NCBI GenBank assembly: GCA_905397405.1
Contig: CAJPVJ010000844.1
Location: 1 to 20,048, forward strand
Source: Oppiella nova
Taxonomy: Eukaryota; Arthropoda; Arachnida; Sarcoptiformes; Oppiidae
Reading direction: 5' to 3'
Length of the DNA stretch: 20,048 bases
Below, piece by piece: positions 1 through 8,560 of this stretch. A model generated the notes under the pieces. The model was not told the DNA's origin. It saw nothing but the letters and a program-made list of their open reading frames with translations, and ran no database searches. The first letter of the stretch is position 1; every line of letters begins with the position of its first letter. Made by a program: the position numbers and the translations under genes.

Positions 1-973
1 ATTTATAAAGTATTGTATCATTAATAATACTCTGTTCATAAGATAGTTTAGTAAAATAATTAATTATATTTTTACCTTAAGATATTTGAAAAAATGTTAG
101 ATTAATAATAGTAATTTAATAAAAAAAATATGAATTTTACTCAAAATTAATTTATAATATTTTATTTTATTATTTTAGAAATTCAATAAGCTAATATAAA
201 ATATATCTTGATATACAAAATTACACGTTTAATTGCGCTAATACTTCTTACATTAATAAAAAAAAGTTATATTCTCGATAAAATTGAAATAAATTGATAG
301 AAAATAGTGTTATTAGAAGTAAAATCAAACACCAAAATTCGCTCAACTTTTAAAAAGTAAAACATTATGCTTTTTGACAAATATATAAAAATTCAATCAT
401 TTATCAAAATTGCAATTTTATGTCAAAAATATCTTCTCGTATTTCTATTGGGATAACATATTGAGTCCATAACTCCTACCATTTTCCCTGAATCTTGAGT
501 TTATCTTTTAAAATAAGTCAACAGAATTCCAGCAAATTCTTATCAAATACCAAAAAACAAATTTTATTTATTGATTAGATTTTATTCACCAAATAAATCT
601 GATAATAAAATATTTAGCCAAAATTCTGGGAAAGTCATTTTTTGCGCAAAAAATTATTTCAACAAAATCTAAGACACCATTGATTACCAACTGATGTAAC
701 AATATATTCAGTGTTTGCTCTAAAAGTCATGAAAACCCGCACGACTTGGAAACTGATATATCGATAGATAATTGAGTTTTAAAATAATGATTACGACAAC
801 AAATTATGATCCATTGTTTGCCAACATTTCTGTAATGTGTGAATACATACATAGCGAGCTATATATCGATAGAAAGTTATGTAATACTAAATGATAGCCT
901 TTGGAGAGTGAAGGCACAGAAATTAGCATAATTTGGTTCAATCATAAGGCGGCAAAAATGCCAGATTTGCTAC
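1..973. other. AT-rich sequence, no confirmed gene
   Basis: The stretch is very A/T-rich with frequent stops in all frames. If the minus-strand exon at 1057-1219 is real, this is its downstream intron or 3' part. One weak minus-strand possibility is an AG-preceded open stretch around 430-490 that reads GKMVGVMDSICYPNRNTRRYF and then stops. It has no recognisable domain and I do not call it. Two TATCGATA palindromes (759-766 and 864-871) sit about 105 bp apart, which is not clearly above chance in this composition. Confidence 0.6.

Positions 974-1019
<46 letters not shown>
974..1019. repeat. (GA)n microsatellite
   Basis: A GA dinucleotide tract on the plus strand, about 46 bp, with one extra A interrupting it near the middle. 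It lies just downstream, in the minus-strand sense, of the candidate glycosyltransferase-like exon, so it would be intronic to that gene if the exon is real. Confidence 0.98.
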
Positions 1020-1022
<3 letters not shown>

Positions 1023-1056
1023 GTTTGAATAATTTAACAGAAAAGACGACTAAAAC

Positions 1057-1219
1057 CTCAGGACTCGATAAACAGCAATCAATGGCTCTATAATAAAGTG
1101 GTAATAGTTTTCAAAATTAAAGTCCGAAGCGAACGAACAATCATTTGTTGTGTCCTTAAGGTTACGATAGGAAGTGTATCTCAGGAGGAGATTGAGATGC
1201 CTTTTATGACTACTCGAGG
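1057..1219 (-). CDS. Candidate internal exon of a glycosyltransferase family 61 (DUF563)-like protein
   Basis: Seen: on the minus strand a branch-point-like CACTAAC and pyrimidine-rich run end in CACTTTAG, after which 53 complete codons stay open. The exon would enter in phase 1 and leave in phase 2 if it ends at CTGAG|GTTTTA (GT at 1056-1055). Residues 34-53 of the exon contain NYYHFIIEPLIAVYR preceded by DFNFE. Known: the GT61 catalytic region starts with an N-[FY]-[YG]-H-[FW]-[LI]-[LI]-[DE]-x-L type motif; members transfer sugars such as xylose or GlcNAc in the secretory pathway. Inferred: this is a homologous exon. Odd points: the donor GTTTTA is weak, an in-frame TAG follows three bases later, and no flanking exon with catalytic residues was found in the window, so a pseudogene fragment is possible. 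The frame is also open upstream to an ATG at 1247, giving a 65-codon reading; I prefer the spliced one. Confidence 0.42.
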
Positions 1220-2709
1220 CTAAAGTGTTAGTGAAAAAAGTGTTCATTAGGAGCAGTGATTCGCTTATTTTTAGTCTTTATGACCACTAATATAGCAGTC
1301 ATTAGATAAAAACACTGTTATTATGAAGTTTATACAATTTTATTACATTATCATAACAACAGATGCTATACAATGTATATATTATTGACAACAGTTATTG
1401 TGTGAACTCATGGATAGATTACTGTAGCAAAAATATAATTACGTTAATTGAATTGAATGCACCAGTTAATTTTTATGATTATTAGCTTGAAATACAATTG
1501 TCGACATATTATTTGATGTAATTTACGGAATTAATCGGTGAGACGGGACATCTCACGACCGAAATGTCTTATAAATCAATTGATAAACTATTTAAAGACA
1601 TGGAGATTGCGAGATAATTGAGGAGCTTTTTGCACACCACTTGAAAATAGTCTCAAATATCGCAAACCTGTTAACCATCCCCATCCTCATCGGTCTCATA
1701 CGCTCTGAGCACTTGATTATCATCAGAGTCTCTAAATTATGTGAAGTTGTTTCACAAATAATCATTAAAAAAATAGTTTCTGATCTATAAAACAGGGTCT
1801 CTGTAAAAATTTTCTTTTTCCCAATCGATTTATATAAACTAAAACTTCAGTTAAGGTTTGAAATTTGAGATTTCAAATGATGTGCTCTGATATGTCATAC
1901 AACTCCGGTAATTACAATAACTTATTACACGTTGTGAATAGAAATGATTACATTTTTATTCGGTTCTCATTATTCAACTTTCATTAGTGAGACCTTAATT
2001 ATATCTGTATTCAAATTATGATCAAAATTATTATTTTTGTTGTTGAATACAATATTTGGTGAGTCCTAGCGATCCTTAAAAAGTTTGCTATAATATCACT
2101 CGAGTCTCTCATTTCGCTCAACACTCAGTCATTCATCAAACGTTTCAATCGTTTTTTAATGAAGCCATTGATGTGTTGAATATTTTGATTACTTTTCTGA
2201 TGTGATATTTATTATAAAAATATATATATATATTTCTAATGATTTACAATCATTGAATTTATTATTACATAAAAGTACTTTTAATGAACCCAGAAATTCA
2301 ATAAAAAAATAATAATAAAATTGACGGAAAAAGTAAATATTTGTCATTGAAATTAGATATTAATTTGAATAAGAAATTTAGCAATCAACCAAAAAAATTA
2401 TCATAAAATTATTTTAAAAATTGAGTTATGATTAATAAGCCATAATAGGATTAACAAATTGAATGATCAGACACTAAAATGAGGTCCAATTGTGTTAATA
2501 GTTTATATGAGACTAGTTATGATGGGTAACGGAACCAAATTATTCTTAACGTCAGGATTACAAATGCCTTTAAAAAAGGAGTAAAAGAAAGTACAATAAC
2601 TTTATCAATGATTTCTATTATTCAGGTCTTGAGTGATAAGCACTTGAAAAATAGACAATAGTTTTTGTGTCTGATATTTATCACACAATTCTCTTTCATT
2701 GCATTTGTG
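1220..2709. other. AT-rich sequence with possible minus-strand intron
   Basis: Mostly low-complexity A/T DNA. On the minus strand this would be intron upstream of the candidate exon. A slightly GC-richer patch at about 1540-1740 holds a 57-codon minus-strand ATG frame (about 1769-1589) without recognisable domains, and a small GTGAGA/TCTCAC inverted repeat at 1538-1556. A (TA)n run of about 16 bp lies at 2218-2233. No exon could be joined in phase to the one at 1057-1219. Confidence 0.55.
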
Positions 2710-2836
2710 CTGAAGTTTTCCTTTTTTAGCCGAAAATGTATTTCATTTAATGATAAATCTTATCTCAAAAATATCTTTTTCTTTTTTTCTATTGCACAGG
2801 AAATATGTTATGCAATGTATTAATACTAGTTTTTAA
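2710..2836 (+). repeat. Tandem duplication, copy 1 (127 bp)
   Basis: Direct tandem repeat unit beginning CTGAAGTTTTCC and ending ACTAGTTTTTAA. It is followed immediately by copy 2. The unit contains a long pyrimidine tract ending in TTGCACAG (AG at 2798-2799), which is a very good plus-strand splice acceptor by sequence, although the following bases soon meet stops in every frame. Confidence 0.97.
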
Positions 2837-2963
2837 CTGAAGTTTTCCTTTTTTAGCCGAAAATGTATTTCATTTAATGATAAATCTTATCTCAAAAATA
2901 TCTTTTCTCTTTTTTTCTATTGCACAGGAAATATGTTATGCAATGTATTAATACTAGTTTTTA
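2837..2963 (+). repeat. Tandem duplication, copy 2 (127 bp)
   Basis: Second unit, abutting the first with no spacer. The only differences I see are one inserted C in the pyrimidine tract and one fewer A at the end, so the duplication is recent or maintained. The acceptor-like TTGCACAG recurs at 2926-2927. Confidence 0.97.
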
Positions 2964-3500
2964 CTGTAACTAAAACTAATGGTTTTCAAGTTTCTCTCAA
3001 ATTACTGTTTATATCTTATTAACAAACTCTTCAGAAATTGTAGGCAATTATCCGACGAATTATATTTTTACAGACATTTTACTTAATGATTATAATTACC
3101 ACTTATTTAATACAAACTTATGAATAGTTGCTTAAAAACTTCAAGACTGCGTCCAAAAACCATTAGTCAGTTTTGTTTGGTTTCATTTCAGACAAAATAC
3201 ATTTTGTTGGGAAAAATACACCACAAAGTATTTTTTGATTTTTCAAATTTATTTGCGGAATATATTTATTTATAATTAAATGAATTCTAGGTTTAAAAAT
3301 ATTTCTTAAAAATAACATAAAATCCTATTTCTTTCGAATTAAATAAATTTTATTTTCGATTCAATTCAACTTATTTTAAAAATCCAAAGTTTTTATGTGA
3401 TATGAAATTGTGATTTTATTATATGTCATAATTTTTGATGTTTTTTAACGAAAAAAATGTGAGATTAGTTTATGGTTTTGGTTGACATTAATTACTTGAT
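2964..3500. other. AT-rich sequence, nothing recognised
   Basis: A/T-rich DNA between the tandem duplication and the foldback element. No open frame of note, no clear splice pair and no repeat above short A/T runs. Confidence 0.7.
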
Positions 3501-3534
3501 GTGAGAGTGAGTGAGAGGGAGAGTGAGTGAGAGT
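3501..3534. repeat. Imperfect (GTGA/GAGA)n simple repeat
   Basis: A purine-rich run of GTGA and GAGA units. It abuts the outer end of the left inverted-repeat arm; at the equivalent place the right arm runs into pure (CT)n. The two outer flanks are therefore both GA/CT-type repeats but of different texture, and homology between the arms stops here. Confidence 0.9.
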
Positions 3535-3750
3535 GAGTGAGACAGAGAGGGAGAGGGAGAAAGTGAGAGATGAAAAGAGGGAATACCTGAGCGCGGGTTC
3601 ACTAGTCTTTCATAATAACTGCAAAATAAAGAAAAGGAAACTTCGGACAAGTATTTAGATTTATATATCCGGACGACTGGTTATACAGAAGGAATGGGTT
3701 TATGTTAACAAAACAGACAAACGAAAACACTATACCTTATATAATATACA
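3535..3750 (+). repeat. Left arm of near-perfect 216-bp inverted repeat
   Basis: Pairs base for base with the reverse complement of 4118-4333 without indels; the only mismatch I find is A3623 opposite A4245 (T would be needed). The inner end is at TATAATATACA. The outer end merges into the GTGA/GAGA repeat. The arm contains no protein-coding signal I recognise. Confidence 0.97.
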
Positions 3751-4004
3751 CATTTTATAAGCAAAACCTATTCCTGTTTTTTCATATATTCTGTGTGTTT
3801 GTGAGGCCTTTGGGGACAGTTATGGAAGGGATGGATAAAAAAATAAATATAAAGAGCGGATCGTTTCGCTTCCGGCACTCTTTCCGCGAATTTTCAAATC
3901 ACTCTTCAATAGTATTATCACATTTGGAGAGACAGACAGAAAAGGCGAGTAAAGAGAGTAAAAAAGAGATACATTTATGATTAGTCTTTCGGTTTGTGTG
4001 TCTT

Positions 4005-4059
<55 letters not shown>

Positions 4060-4117
4060 TTGGGTGTCATTGACAATGATTTAAATTAAATAAAAACTAA
4101 AATAACGAGAATTTGTA
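3751..4117. mobile_element. Centre of a foldback-like element
   Basis: A 367-bp spacer between the inverted arms. It holds a slightly GC-richer stretch (3800-3960), a (CT)n tract and about 63 bp beginning ATTTATTGGGTGTCATTGAC. The part from the CT tract to the inner boundary is repeated, inverted, at 5945-6038. Open frames exist on both strands (92 codons plus, 78 codons minus), but the minus one is lengthened by the repeat reading as Arg-Glu and the plus one begins inside the arm; neither resembles a transposase. A foldback transposon, MITE or inverted duplication is inferred from structure alone; no target-site duplication was recognised. Confidence 0.5.
4009..4054. repeat. (CT)n microsatellite
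   Basis: Pure TC/CT tract of 46 bp inside the centre of the foldback. Its 3' neighbour is the short sequence repeated at 5945-6006. Confidence 0.98.
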
Positions 4118-4327
4118 TGTATATTATATAAGGTATAGTGTTTTCGTTTGTCTGTTTTGTTAACATAAACCCATTCCTTCTGTATAACCAGTCGTCCGGA
4201 TATATAAATCTAAATACTTGTCCGAAGTTTCCTTTTCTTTATTTAGCAGTTATTATGAAAGACTAGTGAACCCGCGCTCAGGTATTCCCTCTTTTCATCT
4301 CTCACTTTCTCCCTCTCCCTCTCTGTC

Positions 4328-4333
<6 letters not shown>
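4118..4333 (-). repeat. Right arm of near-perfect 216-bp inverted repeat
   Basis: Reverse complement of the left arm with one mismatch. The inner boundary falls exactly where homology with the third copy near 5945 ends. The outer end runs into a CT tract. Confidence 0.97.

Positions 4334-4359
<26 letters not shown>
4331..4359. repeat. (CT)n microsatellite
   Basis: Pure CT tract of 29 bp at the outer edge of the right inverted-repeat arm. Its first three bases can also be paired with the left arm. Confidence 0.97.
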
Positions 4360-4363
<4 letters not shown>

Positions 4364-5197
4364 AGCGTAGAGTTTACACAACAGTATATTTATAGTGAAT
4401 ATAGTATTGCAATAATAATTCCTTATTTAATACTATCCCTCAACGGGAGGCCAACGAACAAAAAAGACAGTAAATCATGATTTCATACACTCGTCCACGT
4501 CTTACCGGCGCTGACATACAGCCATACATATACTGTACACTACAGTATGTACACCACATCCATACCGTAAAGCTACGGGTGCGCTCATACTGTGTCTCCT
4601 CTATATATTAAGTATTTTTATTAGAAAAATAAAAATATATATTAAATGAAATGATATGATTTGACTATATTTTTTCATTAATTTAAATTAAGTCAATACA
4701 TCACATGCCATATCCTCTCAAATGATAATTTAAATCAAAGAGACTTTCTTTATAACACATACTGTTGTGTATATACTTTAGCACCACATCATTGAACACC
4801 ACATTTCTTAGTCTTAAAGCCCATGTCTTGTGTGTGTTTTAGTGACTAAACTTTCGTGAAGCCAAAATGAAAAATACTTATTATTGTATTGATTTTCCTC
4901 ATCATTAATAAAGTTTTCAAAACTAATACTCTCTGTATGTTAGATATGAGTTAAACACATTGTGTGTTATAATCAGTTACTCGATATGTTTTTCTTTATA
5001 TACAGCCAACCATTTCTTACTTTACTTTTATGTTTTTTCTTTAATATTATATAATATTTTGCAATTTGTTATGTGTTTTCTCTATTTAAAAGAAAAGATG
5101 AGTCGACTATTTATTTTCATTAGAGGAACATATTATCAAAAATTCTCTGACTTTAACCAAAAACTTCACTCCTGTCCGCAAACAACTCATGTGAACC

Positions 5198-5201
<4 letters not shown>
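4360..5201. other. Intergenic-type sequence with small palindromes
   Basis: The part 4440-4610 is less A/T-rich than its surroundings. It contains a perfect short palindrome, ATACTGTA-CAC-TACAGTAT (4530-4548), and a CCGTA-AAGC-TACGG stem-loop (4565-4578). The remainder is A/T-rich. No coding exon or RNA gene was recognised. Confidence 0.55.

Positions 5202-5236
<35 letters not shown>
5202..5236. repeat. (CT)n microsatellite
   Basis: Pure TC/CT tract of 35 bp, placed four bases before a perfect A/T-rich hairpin. Confidence 0.98.
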
Positions 5237-5238
<2 letters not shown>

Positions 5239-5239
5239 G

Positions 5240-5274
5240 ATTCTTTTGTTTTTATTTTACAAAAACAAAAGAAT
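5240..5274. repeat. Perfect 14-bp stem hairpin
   Basis: ATTCTTTTGTTTTT is followed by a 7-nt spacer and its exact reverse complement AAAAACAAAAGAAT. It directly follows a CT tract. It could form a cruciform or hairpin, or be the remnant of a small inverted-repeat element; no function is shown. Confidence 0.9.
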
Positions 5275-5944
5275 TTTTAATAATACACCATAAATATGAT
5301 AACGAATGCAGGCTTTGCTATTAATTTAGTTGTTTTTGTTATGAATTTAATGTCCCAACCCTTTCCCAAACCCATTGTGAAGCACATATTATTCATCATA
5401 AGAATCATGAGAATCATAAAAATGTTATTTATTATTAAACATAAATAACAAGTTATTACTATATGACTTCTAGTAAAAGTTGTTTGGATAGCGTATTAAT
5501 GAACTACTTATAAGAAATTATTACAACTCTTATTTCATTTTTTATAAAATAAATTATATTTTCAAATATGTATGTCTGCATTTGAAGATATTTTATGGCA
5601 TTAAATATGAACAGTATTTATGAGTTTTTGATAATTAAGGCACCACTGAGTGCAACACTTTTCATGTATAGAATATTCATTACTATAAGAGTTAGTGTTT
5701 GTTGGGTTAGACCAGAGAATAATGAATGCAATCAAAGAGTAAAGCATAACATATGACAATCAGGTTTGATGTTACAGTCAAATCACTAGATTTTCATAAA
5801 ATTTGCATTTGATATATTATATTTTTGACAAAATAATGAATTAAAGACTAGGTTTACCGCTAAACTTCGATAATTATGTATATATTATTAAACGAAAATT
5901 TAGATTAAATTTTTTCATTAGAAAATTGAATTTTTGAAGTACAG
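5275..5944. other. AT-rich sequence, nothing recognised
   Basis: A/T-rich DNA with many stops and no paired splice signals. It separates the hairpin from the third partial copy of the foldback centre. Confidence 0.7.
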
Positions 5945-6001
5945 ACAAATTCTCGTTATTTTAGTTTTTATTTAATTTAAATCATTGTCAATGACACCCA
6001 A

Positions 6002-6038
<37 letters not shown>
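5945..6038 (-). mobile_element. Inverted partial copy of the foldback centre
   Basis: ACAAATTCTCGTTATTTTAG and the following bases through ACACCCAATAAATGAGAGAG are the reverse complement of 4049-4116, continuing into a (GA)n tract that mirrors the (CT)n tract there. I see no mismatch in the unique part. Homology stops at the same point where the right inverted-repeat arm begins in the other copy (4117/4118), so this copy lacks the arm. This is direct evidence that the unit of unique sequence plus dinucleotide tract is dispersed. Confidence 0.9.
6007..6038. repeat. (GA)n microsatellite
   Basis: Pure GA tract of 32 bp forming the end of the partial element copy. Confidence 0.98.
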
Positions 6039-6041
<3 letters not shown>

Positions 6042-6868
6042 TATTACTTTGTATATAACATTGAAAGTTTTGATTTATAATTAGACATGTAATTATTAGT
6101 ACTTTGTATATAATTAATGTAACAAATATCGATTTTATGATAGCGTTTCTTAGCATACAGTCTACAATGTACTATAAAACTAGTACCAAAAATATGGTGA
6201 ATATTGATTCAAGTGGTGGTCTTTGTGTAGCTATGAATGAATCGATAGAAATCGCAAAAATATATCAATATTTATGAATATTCTTTACATGTAGTGGCCA
6301 TACAAATACAAAACTTATATACAAAATATCAATAATTTGAAGGCATTTCACAGATATTATGTGTTCAAAAGATTGCTTTCCCAATAAATTAAGGAGAAAA
6401 GCGCACACAAACTGTTATCAATCAAATGGTATGTTAGAGATAAGCCGTTTATTAAGTGCTACTGTGTTTGCAGTGATTGTTAGGCAATGCATTAACAACT
6501 CATACAATATTCGTGTATTCCTGGTGTGATTTGTTGTGAATTTTGCAAAAAACGTGTTGTTGTGTATGAATTGTATGTAAAAGCGATGTTTGGTTACACT
6601 GTTTGACTTTCGCTAAGAGCTTGACATTAAGTGCCATAAACTTTCTGATGGAACAATACATTGCTTTCAATTTTAGCCAAAACTTGTTGTGTTTGTGTGT
6701 TATGTATGTGTTGTCTGAATGTGTGATCGAGAATGTGTTAAAAGCAAAAAACGAGACAATCATCCAAATCCTCGCACAATACTCTTCTGGCCATTACTTT
6801 AAGTGTTGTGTTTTGCACAGAATTTGTATGAATATATTTATGAGTATATGATTAACGATTAAACAGAA
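6039..6868. other. Region with overlapping uncertain open frames
   Basis: Starts A/T-rich, with TACTTTGTATATAA repeated twice about 55 bp apart near 6046 and 6099. From 6480 it becomes rich in GTG/TTG words. Here an 87-codon ATG frame on the minus strand (6763-6500) overlaps a 68-codon ATG frame on the plus strand (6648-6851). Neither shows a domain, signal peptide or splice context. The skewed word use explains both, so I do not call a gene. Confidence 0.5.
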
Positions 6869-6873
6869 AGAGA

Positions 6874-6912
<39 letters not shown>
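6869..6912. repeat. (GA)n microsatellite
   Basis: GA tract of about 44 bp with one GTG interruption near its start. Confidence 0.97.
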
Positions 6913-6913
<1 letters not shown>

Positions 6914-7657
6914 AGAAGCAAAAATGTTGTATTGTTTTTGGACTCCAGAGAAAACGAGTAAAAGAGGAGAGAGAATGAAATTTATGTTTTTTGTGTTATG
7001 TTTTGTCATAAATTGTTTGCCGTTAATCGCGATAACACACAAGAGTTGGTTATTTGGGATAAATGTGTGTTGAGTTGATTGAGACACACAATCGCTTTAT
7101 CTGATTGTCTTTGCAATGAGTGTCCACTCTTTAACGCCAAACACATCGGCGTTCCCTATGCTATGCAATGGATATGTCAGTGCAATACTTGAGTATATTT
7201 TTCTTTTCAGATATATTTTGTTTGTCTGATTAGTGGAACAGTAGTCTATGCTGTCGTTTCCTGTCTTTTAGTTATTATACGACAGACTCTTCTGTATTAT
7301 ATTTGATTGTCTTTTGTTGTGATTTGTTGTAAACTTCTATAACTCTATCTCTTGTCTCACATTTATATCCAATTCTCAGTGCGTTTGGTGTGTTATCTCA
7401 GCTGCAAATTAATGGTCTCTATGTCTTTGGTGAAGATGATGTTTATGTTGATTTTCATCATCTCCACAAATGCCTGTCCTTAGCGCCAGTGCGAGCATAC
7501 TGTAGGCTAGGGTTCAACTATTTTGTGTGTCGATGCCTTCTCTAAAATTGATGGCTAACTCTATACTGTATATCATAATCACGTTAATCACTGGCTGTAA
7601 CGTCTCTTATGGCTATTTGTTGACCTGACCATCAGTTAGATAGTCGTTGATCACTGC
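6913..7657. other. Less AT-rich intergenic sequence upstream of a promoter candidate
   Basis: Composition becomes more mixed, with T-rich stretches and a short AACGCC/GGCGTT inverted repeat (7133-7153). I could not find an exon with supporting splice signals on either strand. It may be the upstream region of whatever starts near 7689. Confidence 0.45.
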
Positions 7658-7692
7658 TATATAAGAGATGCCACCTTCCAGTCCCTTCAAGT
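7658..7692 (+). promoter_or_regulatory. Candidate TATA box plus initiator
   Basis: TATATAAG (7658-7665) is followed by TTCAAGT with its A at 7689, 31 nt from the first T of the TATA box. That is the spacing expected for a metazoan RNA polymerase II core promoter. The surrounding sequence is less A/T-rich than the window average. Downstream there is no long coding frame (the first ATG, at about 7717, gives 15 codons), so it would have to drive a non-coding exon or RNA; a GTAAGA donor-like site occurs at 7853. In DNA this A/T-rich the TATA match alone is weak. Confidence 0.22.
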
Positions 7693-8289
7693 CTCAACTA
7701 TATTAGCGGCCCATATATGACGGCTCACCCACAGCTCACTATCATTAAAATACTACTGAATTGTAGACTACACTGTAATCTCTCGTTTGTTTCATCGCAA
7801 AAAACCTTTAGAAAGCTTATTGTTTGTTGAGTCTTGTGTGGGTACACTAACTGTAAGACTTGGCGTACCCTATGCCCTAAACAACCAGAAATATAATGAA
7901 TTCATATTTAATAGCATAGTATAGTATATCATATCATACTCTCACTAAACGAGACGTAGAGATTAAGAAATTTTGTTTTTATGAACAGATAATTACCTCA
8001 AATTTATTGAGTACTTGTTATGAGTATAAAATATAGTGCGGAAAACATCAAGCATTGGTTGAAGTTTCAAAATATTTTATACCCACAAATCTTTTGTGAA
8101 TAACATATTTTCAATTCACAGAAAAAATCTTATATTTCATTTGACAGTAAATTTAAAAATATTTCTCTACTTAAAGGCAAAGAATATATAGTTTTTCCTC
8201 CTCTTCAAAGTCTATCCGCATATTTATATCTGACATGAAAACAGAAATTATGTATAGTTTATAATTTTCTGTGACCTAAACAACAAAAG
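7693..8289. other. Possible transcribed region, otherwise AT-rich
   Basis: The first 200 bp are moderately GC-rich and would be the transcript leader if the upstream TATA/initiator pair is used. After about 7900 the sequence returns to A/T-rich low complexity. No coding exon recognised. Confidence 0.4.
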
Positions 8290-8560
8290 TCTATTATTTA
8301 AGGGGCGATAAACACGACAATCGGTTGACCAGCGGTCAGACATTTAGACGTTCAGAGAGTGAGCCCATGGATGGGTCGGAACACAAGAAGCGAAATAAAT
8401 TGTTTAGAAATTTTGTGAACCATTTTTCACAGATTTTCTTCAGACCTCCTGAGTGGCACTAATTCACGGGTGGCTCTCATTTGGTCCGCAAGTCTGCAGT
8501 TGGGCTACAATTGACGTTATGGGTGGCGCTGAACATACTCTTCCCCAACAAATACAGTAC
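8290..8560. other. GC-richer island, function unknown
   Basis: A patch clearly richer in G and C than its neighbours. Short frames of 25-30 codons are open in several frames on the minus strand, as expected from composition. I find no ATG-led frame of useful length, no domain and no tRNA boxes. It could be an old transposon fragment, an unrecognised exon or a regulatory element. Confidence 0.4.

Noticed and set aside
759-871. Two TATCGATA palindromes, as in DREF-type promoter elements
   Set aside because: A third copy occurs near 15679; about one is expected by chance at this composition, and no promoter context is visible.
2218-2233. (TA)n run
   Set aside because: Short and unremarkable in A/T-rich DNA.
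3702-4056. Open frames on both strands in the foldback element (92 codons plus, 78 codons minus)
   Set aside because: One starts inside the inverted-repeat arm and the other is lengthened by the CT tract reading as Arg-Glu; neither resembles a transposase.
4960-5280. 106-codon plus-strand open frame ending in Ser-Leu repeats
   Set aside because: Begins at TTG; part of its length comes from the CT microsatellite and its end is the A/T-rich hairpin.
6500-6851. Overlapping 87-codon minus and 68-codon plus ATG frames
   Set aside because: Both are plausible by length but lie antisense to each other in a GTG/TTG-rich stretch, with no domain and no signals.
6794-7087. 97-codon minus-strand frame
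   Set aside because: Begins at GTG and crosses the GA tract as Ser-Leu repeats.
8326-8338. TGACC-AGC-GGTCA everted half-sites, like nuclear receptor elements
   Set aside because: Five-base arms with unusual spacing; easily chance.
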